A DNA stretch of 64,000 bases from Alphaproteobacteria bacterium (lineage in GTDB: Bacteria > Pseudomonadota > Alphaproteobacteria > UBA9655): contig JAIEMB010000007.1 of NCBI GenBank assembly GCA_019752515.1, positions 48,363 through 112,362 of the forward strand, read 5' to 3'. Under the pieces are notes generated by a model. It was not told the origin of the DNA. It was given only the letters and a program-made list of their open reading frames with translations, and did not search any database. This document shows positions 34,023-43,592 of this stretch, in pieces. Made by a program: the position numbers and the translations under genes. Every line of letters begins with the position of its first letter. Position 1 is the stretch's first letter.

Positions 34023-34706
34023 CCTAATTTCAGTTTCGGATAACATTAAGGGCTGGAGTTTCTTTTCAAATCGACTTTGATTGACCAATATTAACATCTG
34101 CGCTTGTGAAAAATACCGTCCGTTTTTCCAATAAGAAACACCATAATTCTGCAGTCCTCCTCTAACACGATGAAACCCTTCTGAAGTTGCCCACGACTCT
34201 ACATATTGAAAGGATGCAGAAAATGGCTCTGTACAGATCTTTTTGATTTCGCCATTCAAAGGCAATGGGTCGTTTAAGGAAATGTAATCCAGCAAGCCAC
34301 AAAGAGTATAAGGAGAGTTTTGTTGACACACTTTCCCGATAAGATTTCCTTTTTGTAAATTTTTCAGAGGTGGCGAGGGAGGTGAAGTCCAGCACCCTTC
34401 TCCTAAAATGACTTGCCCTTCAAGAGAAGGGTCTAAGGGGGCATATTTTATGAGAATGTCTTTCATTTTGCAAAAATCAAGAGAAATTTTATCTTGCCAC
34501 TTGATATAAAGTTTATCTCCTTTGATGCGTCCACGGGTTTTTGTAGGAAACCTGAGACCTAACTTTTTTATCTTTTTACTAATCGACGTTACGGTTCGTC
34601 CTAAAGCAGCGGCAATAACTTTATGTTGTATTTTCTCTTGGTAAGCTAGCTGTACACACTTGTTTTCCCATGCTTTCCATCGAGGTTTTAATATTGCTTG
34701 ACTCAT
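33885..34706 (-). CDS. Uncharacterised DNA-binding protein with N-terminal helix-turn-helix
   Basis: A 273-residue protein. Residues 5-50 (WKAWENKCVQLAYQEKIQHK then VIAAALGRTVTSISKKIKKLGL) look like a SANT/Myb or GcrA-like helix-turn-helix. The remainder is not familiar to me; it has scattered Cys, Trp and basic residues (SYWKNGRYFSQAQML). Its last 46 codons run antisense over the end of the HAD gene. An 8-base-arm palindrome at 34748-34769 lies 42 bases upstream of its start and might be its operator. Part could be spurious, but the N-terminus is convincingly protein-like. Confidence 0.55.
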   Translation of the reverse strand: MSQAILKPRWKAWENKCVQLAYQEKIQHKVIAAALGRTVTSISKKIKKLGLRFPTKTRGRIKGDKLYIKWQDKISLDFCKMKDILIKYAPLDPSLEGQVILGEGCWTSPPSPPLKNLQKGNLIGKVCQQNSPYTLCGLLDYISLNDPLPLNGEIKKICTEPFSASFQYVESWATSEGFHRVRGGLQNYGVSYWKNGRYFSQAQMLILVNQSRFEKKLQPLMLSETEIRLRSKEARHQSQKALEYTQNCPTKTLRELSGKMIQRDKENNINKTK

Positions 34707-34747
34707 GATTTCCTCCCTGTTGTTTATAAGCCTCCCAATTTTATCAT

Positions 34748-34769
34748 AACTGATATGTAATTATCAGTT
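34748..34769. promoter_or_regulatory. Perfect palindrome upstream of the HTH gene
   Basis: Arms AACTGATA (34748-34755) and TATCAGTT (34762-34769) around a 6-base loop, then a T-rich tract at 34771-34780. It may be the operator of the HTH gene at 34706 or a weak plus-strand terminator. No plus-strand gene ends close by, which favours an operator. Confidence 0.35.
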
Positions 34770-34907
34770 GTCTTATTTTTAGTTTTCTAAAAAACAGTTG
34801 TCAATAAAATCTTGGAAATGATTTGGCCATAATCATAGTTTTTAAAAATGCTGAAGTCGTTCATACTGAAAATACCAATAAAACAAAAAACGCACATCTT
34901 CTCTATT

Positions 34908-36341
34908 TTAAAGATGCAACGCATGAATAAATTGAAGAACGGAGGGGATCTCACCAAGCAAATCTTCAGCAATAAGCCCCAAACCCTTTCGATTTGCAGC
35001 TTCACCATGAATCCAAACAGCAGCTGCAGCTGCTTGAAAGGGTGGAAGCCCTTGGGCCAGAAGGCCAGTCATAAGACCTGCAAGCACATCTCCTGTTCCT
35101 GCCGTTGCTAACGTCGCAGGGGCATTAGCATTAATAACTACCTTTCCTTGAGGAGAAGCAACAACTGTATCATAACCTTTCAAAACAACGACCGCACCTG
35201 ACTCAATGGCAGCTTTAAGTGCCTTTTCTGCCTTGTTCCTTATGAAGGCCAGATGAGGAAAAAGCCGTATGAACTCACCTTCATGAGGTGTTAAAATCAC
35301 ATTTTCATGAAGGACAGATGTCAACGAATGAACTTTCCCTTCAAAGCTCGAAAGAGCTCCACCATCTAGCACACAGGGCTTTTTTAAAGATAAAAGGAGC
35401 AAAGCTTGCTCGGACGTTGATTCTTTTGCTAAAGCCCCTGTTCCCCATAAAAGAGCTTTGTATTTATCATCCTGAACAAGTTCCAAAAACTCTTGAGCAG
35501 ATACAATGGGAACAATAATATCTCCTAAAACTGTACTCGCAAAAATTGGATATTCTTCTGATTTACAGGCAAGACGTACAATTCCCGCACCAACCCTCCG
35601 AGCAGCAAGTGATGCAAGTTTAACCGCACCCGGCATACTCCCATTACCAAGCACAAGACATCCCCCGCGCGTAAATTTATGGTCTGTGGGTTGAGGCTCC
35701 TTAAGGGACCATAAAGAAGGATGATTTACACAAAACTGGACCAAAGGCAAAAGATCGTCTGAAATTCCAATATCCTTAACAAACAGCTTTCCAGTATAAA
35801 GACGGCCGGGAAGAAAATAATGTCCAGGTCGTGCTCTTACAAATGTAACTGTTAAGGTCGCATGAACCGCATTCCCCCAACAATTCCCAGAGTTCGTATC
35901 TATACCCGAAGGAATATCAATGGATACTACAGGTTTTAAAGACGCGTTGATTACATCTACCAACATTCGGGCATAACCTTCTATAGGACGGGAAAGGCCA
36001 GTGCCGAAAAGAGCGTCAACAATAAGTTCTGCTTGATTAACGGATTGATTAACTTCAGAGAGAATGTGTTCGAGGTTTTCATGAGTTGAAAGATCTTCAG
36101 TTGCAATGACTTGAACTGGCCATCCTTTTTCTTTTAAAAGACGCGCCACTACTTTTCCGTCCCCCCCATTCTTCCCAGGACCGCACACGACAACAGTTTG
36201 ACATGGCGAAAATTTATTGAGGATTACATCCACAACTCCCTGCCCTGCTCTTTCCATAAGTGTTAATTCGGAGTTACCTCTTGCAATGGCTGCCTTTTCA
36301 GCTTCTCCCATCTCTTCTGCTGTCAAGAGCTCTGCTTTCAA
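34908..36341 (-). CDS. nnr: Bifunctional NAD(P)H-hydrate epimerase and ADP/ATP-dependent dehydratase
   Basis: A 477-residue metabolite-repair enzyme. The N-terminal epimerase domain (about 1-210) has VVVCGPGKNGGDGKVVARLL and DALFGTGLSRPIEGYARMLVDVIN, with DIPSGIDTNSG. The C-terminal dehydratase domain (about 220-477) has GGCLVLGNGSMPGAVKLASLAARRVGAG, ILTPHEGEFIRLFP, VVLKGYDTVVASP and ATAGTGDVLAGLMTGLLAQGLPP. It restores hydrated NADH and NADPH. Full length and intact. Confidence 0.95.
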   Translation of the reverse strand: MKAELLTAEEMGEAEKAAIARGNSELTLMERAGQGVVDVILNKFSPCQTVVVCGPGKNGGDGKVVARLLKEKGWPVQVIATEDLSTHENLEHILSEVNQSVNQAELIVDALFGTGLSRPIEGYARMLVDVINASLKPVVSIDIPSGIDTNSGNCWGNAVHATLTVTFVRARPGHYFLPGRLYTGKLFVKDIGISDDLLPLVQFCVNHPSLWSLKEPQPTDHKFTRGGCLVLGNGSMPGAVKLASLAARRVGAGIVRLACKSEEYPIFASTVLGDIIVPIVSAQEFLELVQDDKYKALLWGTGALAKESTSEQALLLLSLKKPCVLDGGALSSFEGKVHSLTSVLHENVILTPHEGEFIRLFPHLAFIRNKAEKALKAAIESGAVVVLKGYDTVVASPQGKVVINANAPATLATAGTGDVLAGLMTGLLAQGLPPFQAAAAAVWIHGEAANRKGLGLIAEDLLGEIPSVLQFIHALHL

Positions 36342-36424
36342 TCTTCCCTCCTTATAGTTCTTTGCCCTTTTCGTTATTCATTATAGAATGTTATGGAAAA
36401 AAATTATATTAGATTAAAATTAAA

Positions 36425-37927
36425 ATGACCGCTTTTACATCCTTCATGCTCAAGCCATTTACCAGACTTAAAATGTTCCTTTGGCCTGTTTTCCCAGAAG
36501 AAAAGAAAATTACCATTTTTCTTTCTGCTATTTTCTTTTTAATCTGGGCAATCAATACATTAATTTACCCTCTTCATTACAGCCTATTGATTAATGCTCC
36601 TAATTCCGGAATTGAAGTTATTGGTCATGTGAAAGCATTCGGAAGCATTCCTATTGGGATTTTATTTATATTCTGTTATGGGATATTGCAGACCAAATAC
36701 ACAAAAATACAAGTTGTTACTGCTGTTTATTCTTTTTTCATAGTATTTTACCTTGTTTACGCCTTTTTTATAATACCAAACAATAAGTCGCTAGTTATTG
36801 ATCCTGCAACCATTTCTCAGTATATGGCCGATTATCCAGATATTAAATGGCTTTTCCCTATCTATGGAAACTGGCCGACGTGTATATTTTATATGATCAC
36901 AGATGCTTGGATCTCTGTTTCTATCTCTCAATTTTTTTGGCAAACCGCCAACCATTATATCCATACAAACCAAGCGCCTCGTTTGTACCCTATATTTATT
37001 ATTTTTGGAGGATTGGGGAGTATTTTCTTTTCACCAATTCTAGATAGTCTGATAGCTTTTGTAAAAGAAATTGATTTTACTTCAAAAAGAGAAAGAATTA
37101 TCTATCTTCTTCAACTTGTTATAATTATAGAGGTCTGTTTAACAATTTGTGTCGTTTTTCTATTTGTAAAAGTTTACACAATATTTTCCCCACTTAAACA
37201 AACAGTAAAACGAAAAGTAAAACAACCCTCTTCTAAGTCTGGATTTTCAGGATTTGTCTATCTATTCCACTCTAGTTATTTATTTTACATATTTATTACA
37301 TTATTTTGCTCTGGAACTATATATCAAGTTCTTAATTATCTCTGGAGAAGCGAGCTCGTAGCATACTCGTCAACACCTTCTGCTTATAATGAAATTCTTA
37401 CACATTACGCCTTTTGGGAGGGCTTAGGTATGGTCCTTTTTGCCTTATTAGCAAAATCGTTTATTCAAAAAAGGGGCTGGACATTAGCTGCTTATATAAC
37501 ACCTGTACTTAGTATATTTACGGCTGTCCCTTTTATGGTCTTACTTATATATTGTTATTTTAAAAATGAATTTGACTACATTATAAACATAAATCCTCAT
37601 TACATGCTTGCAATGCTTGGATCATTTCAAACGATAACGATGGCAGCTTCTTTGTCTTGTCTTTATTATCCCACCAAAGAAATGACTTATATACCCTTAA
37701 ACAAGAATTTAAAAAGTCAAGGAAAAACAGCAACAGATGTGCTTGGTAAATCTTGTTCAAATGCAGGAAGTGGTATTATTCAGGGTGGGTTCCTCTCTTC
37801 AACGGGAGGAATTGATATTGGTTATATACCTCATATCTTGCTACTTATTACGGCTTTATTTATAACTTGGCTGTATGCAACCAAAGGGTTAGCAAAGAAA
37901 TACTTATCCTTAATCTCCTCTCGATAG
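36425..37927 (+). CDS. Divergent nucleotide translocase (Tlc/NTT family)
   Basis: A 500-residue membrane protein with about 12 segments, homologous to the ADP/ATP translocases of Rickettsia, Chlamydia and plastids. Shared blocks with the second copy are the FWQTANHY region, YYPTKEMTYIPLNKNLKSQGKTATDVLGK and the general length. At the place where the other copy has RDTKDTLVV, this one reads YPLHYSLLI, so all four charged residues are gone. That makes plain ATP/ADP exchange doubtful, and another nucleotide or cofactor more likely. Codon use is more AT-rich than that of its neighbours. It lies divergent from nnr, 83 bases apart. Confidence 0.85.
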   Translation: MTAFTSFMLKPFTRLKMFLWPVFPEEKKITIFLSAIFFLIWAINTLIYPLHYSLLINAPNSGIEVIGHVKAFGSIPIGILFIFCYGILQTKYTKIQVVTAVYSFFIVFYLVYAFFIIPNNKSLVIDPATISQYMADYPDIKWLFPIYGNWPTCIFYMITDAWISVSISQFFWQTANHYIHTNQAPRLYPIFIIFGGLGSIFFSPILDSLIAFVKEIDFTSKRERIIYLLQLVIIIEVCLTICVVFLFVKVYTIFSPLKQTVKRKVKQPSSKSGFSGFVYLFHSSYLFYIFITLFCSGTIYQVLNYLWRSELVAYSSTPSAYNEILTHYAFWEGLGMVLFALLAKSFIQKRGWTLAAYITPVLSIFTAVPFMVLLIYCYFKNEFDYIININPHYMLAMLGSFQTITMAASLSCLYYPTKEMTYIPLNKNLKSQGKTATDVLGKSCSNAGSGIIQGGFLSSTGGIDIGYIPHILLLITALFITWLYATKGLAKKYLSLISSR

Positions 37928-38158
37928 TATATACAAGTTTCTGCTACAAATTCTATGCTACGTTTTTACTAGCATCTTAAATTCTATTAGCACACCGCAT
38001 ATCTCAATTGTAAAAAACCCGTTTGACTAATGAAAGAAAAAGTGCTAGAGGCTTGGCAGCTTTAAATTTAATATATCTATTATAGTTTCTAACAAATTAA
38101 GGCGTGGTCAATTTAATTATTAGTGCCAACATTAAGGCAACAAAAAAGGAAGAAATCA

Positions 38159-39697
38159 ATGTCTGTACAAGCTTTACCGCAGCAAGAACCTAAATTTTCT
38201 AAGTTTCGAGCAGCGATTTGGCCCATTCAAGGCTCTGAAATGAAGAAATTTTTGCCTATGGGCATGATGATGTTCTTCATCTTATTTAACTACACTATCT
38301 TAAGAGACACAAAAGATACGCTTGTTGTAGGTGCCTCTGGAGCAGAAGCCATTAGCTTCTTAAAATTCTGGGGGGTTACACCAGCTTCGATTCTTTTCGT
38401 TATATTGTATGCAAAACTAAGTAATGTTCTTTCAAAAGAGAGTTTGTTTTATGCCTGTATTATTCCTTTTATTGTCTTTTTTGGAGCTTTTGCACTTATT
38501 ATTTATCCTAATAAAACCCTTCTTCACCCTACAACTGAAACAGTTCAGGCCCTTCAACAAGCTGTACCGGCCCTAAGGTTTATTTTTGCCCTCTGGGGAG
38601 CATGGTCCTATGCGATTTTCTATATTATGTCTGAGCTATGGGGAAGTGTTGTTATCTCTCTATTATTTTGGCAGTTTGCCAATGAAATTACCCGCACGGG
38701 AGAAGCTAAGCGTTTTTACGCCCTTTTCCCCCTCCTTGGAAATATCGCATTGATGTTATCTGGATGGACTGTTGAATATCTTTCCGACATTCGAAGCCTT
38801 TACCCCCCCGAAGTTGATGCATGGGGAATCAGTTTGAATTACATGATGGGCGCTGTTGTGATTGCAGGTATTACGACCATAATGATTTACTGGTGGATGA
38901 CTCGAAATGTTCTCACAGATCCTTTCTATTACGATGCAGCTGAAACAAACAAAAAAGTAAAAAAAGACAAGCCAAAAATGTCTATTGGGGAAAGCTTTAA
39001 ATATCTTTTGACATCTCCTTATTTAGGTTTCATTGCCCTCTTAGTTTTAGGTTATGGCATGGCCATTAACCTCGTAGAAGTCACTTGGAAGAGTCAATTG
39101 AAACTCCAATATACAACTGAAAATGATTATAGTGCATTTATGGGACGTTTTTCCTTTTGGACAGGAATTGCTACCATTGCATTAATTATCCTCTGCAAGG
39201 GAATCGTCCGTCGTTTTGGATGGTTTACAGGGGCAATCTTAACACCAATCGTTCTCTTGATAACAGGTGTTCTTTTCTATACCTTTGTCATTTTCCGCGT
39301 TGAACTTGATTGGATCACAATTGCCATGGGTACGACACCTGTCTTTATGGCTGTTATGATTGGTGCTGCTCAAAACATTCTGAGCAAAGGAACCAAATAC
39401 TCTCTCTTCGATCCTACGAAGGAAATGTCATATATTCCTCTAGACCAAGAATTGAAGGTAAAAGGTAAGGCAGCAGTTGATGTTATCGGCGGACGCCTAG
39501 GAAAATCAGGCGGTGCTGTTGTTCAACAATTCCTACTGGTTGTAACATCTACCACAGCAACTCAAATCACAATTGCCCCCTACTCATGTATTGTAATGAT
39601 TGTTGTTATTTTAGCTTGGATGCTCTCAGCAGGTGGACTTAGCAAAATGTACAATCAGAAAATTGCTGAGAAAGAACGCGAACTTAAGGCAGCGTAA
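38159..39697 (+). CDS. tlc: ADP/ATP translocase (Tlc/NTT family)
   Basis: A 512-residue, 12-segment nucleotide transporter that exchanges bacterial ADP for host ATP in obligate intracellular bacteria. It has the charged signature NYTILRDTKDTLVV, SELWGSVVISLLFWQFANEITRTGEAKRFY, and LFDPTKEMSYIPLDQELKVKGKAAVDVIGGRLGKSGG. I start it at ATG 38159, with AGGA 8 bases before; the GTG at 38123 would add 12 residues. A strong terminator follows. It is the clearest indication of energy uptake from a host. Confidence 0.94.
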   Translation: MSVQALPQQEPKFSKFRAAIWPIQGSEMKKFLPMGMMMFFILFNYTILRDTKDTLVVGASGAEAISFLKFWGVTPASILFVILYAKLSNVLSKESLFYACIIPFIVFFGAFALIIYPNKTLLHPTTETVQALQQAVPALRFIFALWGAWSYAIFYIMSELWGSVVISLLFWQFANEITRTGEAKRFYALFPLLGNIALMLSGWTVEYLSDIRSLYPPEVDAWGISLNYMMGAVVIAGITTIMIYWWMTRNVLTDPFYYDAAETNKKVKKDKPKMSIGESFKYLLTSPYLGFIALLVLGYGMAINLVEVTWKSQLKLQYTTENDYSAFMGRFSFWTGIATIALIILCKGIVRRFGWFTGAILTPIVLLITGVLFYTFVIFRVELDWITIAMGTTPVFMAVMIGAAQNILSKGTKYSLFDPTKEMSYIPLDQELKVKGKAAVDVIGGRLGKSGGAVVQQFLLVVTSTTATQITIAPYSCIVMIVVILAWMLSAGGLSKMYNQKIAEKERELKAA

Positions 39698-39717
39698 TCA
39701 GTTGATTACTATTAATA

Positions 39718-39756
39718 AATCCTTCAAGAATATTGATTCTCTTGAAGGATTTTTTT
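39718..39756 (+). terminator. Rho-independent terminator after tlc
   Basis: Arms of 12 bases, AATCCTTCAAGA (39718-39729) and TCTTGAAGGATT (39740-39751), with a 10-base loop and a T-run to 39756. Perfect pairing; a convincing intrinsic terminator for the translocase gene. Confidence 0.85.
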
Positions 39757-39917
39757 ATGTGTTTGAGTTAGATGTTTTATATTAGTGAGCTGGAACATAT
39801 GAACACCCTTTCTTAACTACAGCTAACCACTTGAAAAAGGAGAAAAGTATTTGTTTGAATTCTTCCTTATATCTTGTCTAAACTTAGCCCACTTTTTAAA
39901 ACTTAAGGATTGTTGAA

Positions 39918-41270
39918 ATGACAGTAGCAAAAGCTATTTCTCGGAATCTGTGGGGAACGCTGGAAAGAGTTTTGTATGCGGAGAAGGGCAGCTTTTCGTA
40001 TTGGCGTATGCGTATGCTTTACGCAACGATAATTGCTTATGCTGCTTTTTATCTTGTCCGTCAGAATCTCTCTATGGCTATTCCAGGCATTGGTGAAGAG
40101 TTTAACTACTCAAAGTATGATTTAGGATGGATAGCCACTGTTTTTTCAATAACCTATGGTGTCGGTAAACTCTTCAATGGGTATTTCAGTGACCGGTCAG
40201 ACGCTCGTTATTTCCTGACAATTGGTCTCGTTCTTTCTGCTTTAACCAGTATTTGTATGGGTTTTGGCTCAGGTCTTCTCTTTTTTGCATTAATGTGGGG
40301 GCTTAATGGTTGGTTTCAGTCGATGGGCTGGCCTGCCTGTGCTCGCCTTATTACCCACTGGTTTAGCCCTAAAGAATTAGGATCTAAATGGGCTTTGTGG
40401 GCTTCTTCTCATCAAATTGGAGCCATTACAATTTTCGCTCTTTCTGGATTTCTTATCGAACACTTTGGGTGGCGCTCTGCTTTTATTGTTCCAGCACTGC
40501 TCTCCATTGGACTTGCGTTTTTTCTATTTAATCGCCTTCGGGATACACCAAAGCAAGTAGGTTTACCTCCCGTTGAAGAATATAAAGGGGATGTTGTCCA
40601 ATTATCACAAATTTATGACGAACGAATTACTTTTAAAGAAGTCATTACAACTGTTCTTGCGAATCGGCTCGTTTGGTATATGGCCTTTGCAAACATGTGC
40701 CTCTATATTCCTCGTATGGGTTTCTTCTTTTGGGCTCCCACCTTTTTAAAGGAATATAAAGGCGTCACACTTATTATTGCTGGTATGCAACTTGTCTCTT
40801 TTGAAATTGCAAGTTTGATTGGCGGTATCGCTGCAGGTTGGATTTCCGATAAGGTCTTTGATGGACGTCGTGGACCTGTTGCAACGATGTTCCTCATTGG
40901 TTTTGCTCTTTCTCTTTTTATTGTATGGAAAATTCCTCCTGGTTATCCTTTCTTTGATACTTTAATCCTTATGATTGCAGGATTTTTACTAAATGGCCCT
41001 CAGGTTCTTAATGGTGTAGCTACAGCTGATTTTGCGTCAAAGCGCGCTGTTGGTGTTGCAACCGGTATCACAGGGGTATGCGCTTATGCTGGATCTGCTC
41101 TCGCTTCAGGCGCCGGATTTGGAAAAATTGTGGAACTTTATGGATGGGAGGGTGGATTTACGCTCTTTATCCTTTCTTCTTTAATGGGAGCACTGTTTTT
41201 TGCCCTTACATGGAACAGCCGAGCAAAAGTCCTAGATGAACGAAAGAATGAAGACGAGGTGTCTTCTTAA
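39918..41270 (+). CDS. Organophosphate:phosphate antiporter (GlpT/UhpT/UhpC type, MFS)
   Basis: A 450-residue MFS protein with 12 segments. Features of the organophosphate antiporter family are RQNLSMAIPGIGEEFNYSKYDLGWI, YGVGKLFNGYFSDRSDARYF, NGWFQSMGWPACARLITHWF and GWISDKVFDGRRGPVATMF. Relatives import glucose-6-phosphate or glycerol-3-phosphate in exchange for phosphate, as in Chlamydia and Rickettsia. Its position behind two nucleotide translocases suggests a nutrient-import cluster. Which sugar phosphate it carries is not decidable here. It overlaps the convergent erpA gene by 4 bases. Confidence 0.88.
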   Translation: MTVAKAISRNLWGTLERVLYAEKGSFSYWRMRMLYATIIAYAAFYLVRQNLSMAIPGIGEEFNYSKYDLGWIATVFSITYGVGKLFNGYFSDRSDARYFLTIGLVLSALTSICMGFGSGLLFFALMWGLNGWFQSMGWPACARLITHWFSPKELGSKWALWASSHQIGAITIFALSGFLIEHFGWRSAFIVPALLSIGLAFFLFNRLRDTPKQVGLPPVEEYKGDVVQLSQIYDERITFKEVITTVLANRLVWYMAFANMCLYIPRMGFFFWAPTFLKEYKGVTLIIAGMQLVSFEIASLIGGIAAGWISDKVFDGRRGPVATMFLIGFALSLFIVWKIPPGYPFFDTLILMIAGFLLNGPQVLNGVATADFASKRAVGVATGITGVCAYAGSALASGAGFGKIVELYGWEGGFTLFILSSLMGALFFALTWNSRAKVLDERKNEDEVSS

Positions 41271-41593
41271 ATTGAAAAGGAATTCCCGCATCCACAAGAT
41301 GTACTGGCATTTGGATTTTTAATTTGAAAAGAAGCACCAATCAATTCTTCTACGTAATCAATCTGCGCTCCCTGTAGAAGGGCAAGAGATGATTCATCAA
41401 CGACAACAGTTACCCCTTTGTCCTCAAACAAATGATCCTCTTCCTGATGAGTATTATCTAGAGAAAAGGCATATTGGAAACCAGAGCAACCACCACCCAA
41501 AACTGTTATTCGAAACATAACCGGCTGTGAATTCTCTTCCTCTTTAATAAGCCTTAATATCTTTTTTGCAGCATCTTGTGTAAGTGTTAACAT
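41267..41593 (-). CDS. erpA: A-type iron-sulfur carrier (ErpA/IscA family)
   Basis: A 108-residue A-type carrier that delivers Fe-S clusters to target proteins. The three ligand cysteines are Cys36 (LGGGCSGFQYAF), Cys100 and Cys102 (STSCGCGNSFSI). VDESSLALLQGAQIDYVEELIGASFQIKNPNA is typical of ErpA. The sdhB clusters in this window are possible targets. It converges with the antiporter gene and overlaps it by 4 bases. Confidence 0.92.
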   Translation of the reverse strand: MLTLTQDAAKKILRLIKEEENSQPVMFRITVLGGGCSGFQYAFSLDNTHQEEDHLFEDKGVTVVVDESSLALLQGAQIDYVEELIGASFQIKNPNASTSCGCGNSFSI

Positions 41594-41678
41594 TACTCAA
41601 ATATCCATATCTTATGTTTAATCATCTATACTCCACTTCTTTCTTAAAAGATATAGCCAAAGCATTTCAAAAATTTGA

Positions 41679-41765
41679 GTGGGCCACCGAGCGGCGAGCC
41701 CGATGAGCGTAGTAACCTACGTGACAGAGGTCGAGTCCCAAATGTCAACGACCTCAAAACTTGAA
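41679..41765. repeat. GC-rich palindrome-rich stretch, possible intergenic repeat unit
   Basis: Inside an AT-rich intergenic region, about 85 bases are clearly more GC-rich and contain nested inverted repeats: CGTAG/CTACG at 41708-41712 and 41717-41721, and GAGGTCG/CGACCTC at 41727-41733 and 41749-41755. No tRNA acceptor stem surrounds the T-arm-like GGTCGAGTCCC. It looks like a REP-type or other dispersed repeat, but only one copy is in the window, so repetition is unproven. Confidence 0.35.
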
Positions 41766-41846
41766 AGGCGAAGAGTATAGTCTGTTGGACGAAACCCTCT
41801 TCCTATGGTAAAACCTTTTCATTATGTAAAAGAGATGGTGATGGAA

Positions 41847-43592
41847 ATGAACTTTTTCCACAAATTTAGAGATGATATCATTACAGCCCTTAATGTGCTT
41901 ACACAAAAAGGCATGCTGCCTGAAGGAATGAACTTTGAGAAAATTACAGCAGAACCCCCTCGAGATCCTTCTCATGGAGATTTGGCAACGAACGCCGCAA
42001 TGATTCTCGCTAAGTCAGCACATCTAAACCCTCGTGAGCTTGGAGAGGTTATTGCAAATGAACTGAAATCTCTCCCATCCGTCATTGACGTTTCTGTAGC
42101 AGGCCCAGGATTCATTAACTTAAGACTTTCCCCTTCCTTTTGGTATCAACAACTGAGTATTATTTTAGAAAAAAAGGAGGCCTACGCCTCTTCCACCATC
42201 TCCCTTGGAAAAAAAATCAACCTTGAATACGTTTCCGCTAACCCTACGGGACCCATTCATGCTGGTCATGGTCGAGTGGCTGTTGTTGCAGATGTACTTG
42301 CGAATCTTCTTGAAAGAGTTGGATATCATGTTCTAAGAGAATTTTATATTAATGATGCGGGAGGACAAGCAGAAAAACTTGCAAAATCAGCACATCTGAG
42401 ATACCGAGAAGCCTTGGGAGAAAAGATTAGCCAGATCCCAGAGGGATATTATCCAGGCGATTATTTAAAAGAAGTAGGACAAGCATTAGCTAAACGAGAT
42501 GGGAACAAGTGGCTTTTCGTCCCAGAAGAAGAATGGTTAGAACCTTTAAGAGAGTTCGCTGTTAATGCCATGATGGTTAAAATTCAAGAAGACTTAGCAC
42601 TAATGGGCATTTATCACGAAACCTTCACATCGGAAACTGAGCTTCATCGTGCAGGAGCTATTGAAATTGCCATCCAAACACTAAAAGAAAATGGACTGAT
42701 CTATGAAGGCGTTCTTAATCCTCCAAAAGGAAAAGTCATTGAAGACTGGGAGCCAAGGCCTCAACTTCTTTTCCGTTCAACTGACTTTGGTGATGATGTC
42801 GACAGACCTCTTAAAAAGTCTAACGGATCGTGGACTTATTTTGCCGGAGATATCGCTTACCACTACGATAAATTTCGTCGGGGTTATACCCATATGATAG
42901 ATGTCTGGGGAGCAGATCATGGGGGATATGTCAAACGTGTAACCTCTGCTGTAAAGGCCATTACACAAGAACAAGGACACCTTGATGTCATGATTTGCCA
43001 GATTGTAAACTTCACCGAAGGAGGTCAGCCTATAAAAATGTCTAAGAGAGCTGGAACATTTATTGAAGTCCGGGATGTTATCAATAAAGTAGGTAAGGAT
43101 GCCTTCCGCTTCATGATGGTAAGTCGTAAAAGTGATGCTCATCTTGACTTTGATTTTCAAAAAGTTCTTGAGCAAACAAGAGATAATCCTGTGTTTTATA
43201 TTCAATATGCCTATGCGCGTTGTTATTCTGTTATGAGAATGGCAACTGTTGTTTTTCCAGAATGGGAAAAGACTGAAGTCTCTTCTTTTACTCATCTCGA
43301 AAATATTGATGAGCTTCAGCTCCTTAAACTTCTTGCGGGTTGGCCTCGCCAAGTAGAAACGGCAGCGCTTTCTCGCGAACCTCATCGTTTATGTTATTAT
43401 CTTTATGACATTGCACAGAAATTTCATATGCTTTGGAACAAAGGAAAGGAAAATACCTTATTACGTTTTATTGTGCCCCACAATCAAGAGCTCACGAGAA
43501 CGCGGCTAGCCATGATCCAAGGAGTTGCTTATGTAATTGCTTCCGGTCTTCATATATTTGGTGTTACCCCTGTTGAGGAGATGAGAGAATGA
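41847..43592 (+). CDS. argS: Arginyl-tRNA synthetase
   Basis: Class I aminoacyl-tRNA synthetase of 581 residues. The HIGH-type motif is in VSANPTGPIHAGHGRVAVVADVLANLLE, the KMSKS-type loop in IKMSKRAGTFIEVRDV, and an N-terminal Add-1 domain and C-terminal DALR anticodon-binding domain (YAYARCYSVMR, LCYYLYDIAQKFHMLWN) are present. I use ATG 41847, which fits the usual MNxFxxF start; ATGs at 41841, 41835 and 41805 are also in frame. It overlaps the next gene by ATGA. Confidence 0.96.
   Translation: MNFFHKFRDDIITALNVLTQKGMLPEGMNFEKITAEPPRDPSHGDLATNAAMILAKSAHLNPRELGEVIANELKSLPSVIDVSVAGPGFINLRLSPSFWYQQLSIILEKKEAYASSTISLGKKINLEYVSANPTGPIHAGHGRVAVVADVLANLLERVGYHVLREFYINDAGGQAEKLAKSAHLRYREALGEKISQIPEGYYPGDYLKEVGQALAKRDGNKWLFVPEEEWLEPLREFAVNAMMVKIQEDLALMGIYHETFTSETELHRAGAIEIAIQTLKENGLIYEGVLNPPKGKVIEDWEPRPQLLFRSTDFGDDVDRPLKKSNGSWTYFAGDIAYHYDKFRRGYTHMIDVWGADHGGYVKRVTSAVKAITQEQGHLDVMICQIVNFTEGGQPIKMSKRAGTFIEVRDVINKVGKDAFRFMMVSRKSDAHLDFDFQKVLEQTRDNPVFYIQYAYARCYSVMRMATVVFPEWEKTEVSSFTHLENIDELQLLKLLAGWPRQVETAALSREPHRLCYYLYDIAQKFHMLWNKGKENTLLRFIVPHNQELTRTRLAMIQGVAYVIASGLHIFGVTPVEEMRE

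Noticed and set aside
41715..41745. tRNA T-arm-like sequence GGTCGAGTCCC
   Set aside because: No acceptor stem, anticodon arm or D-arm of a tRNA can be formed around it.
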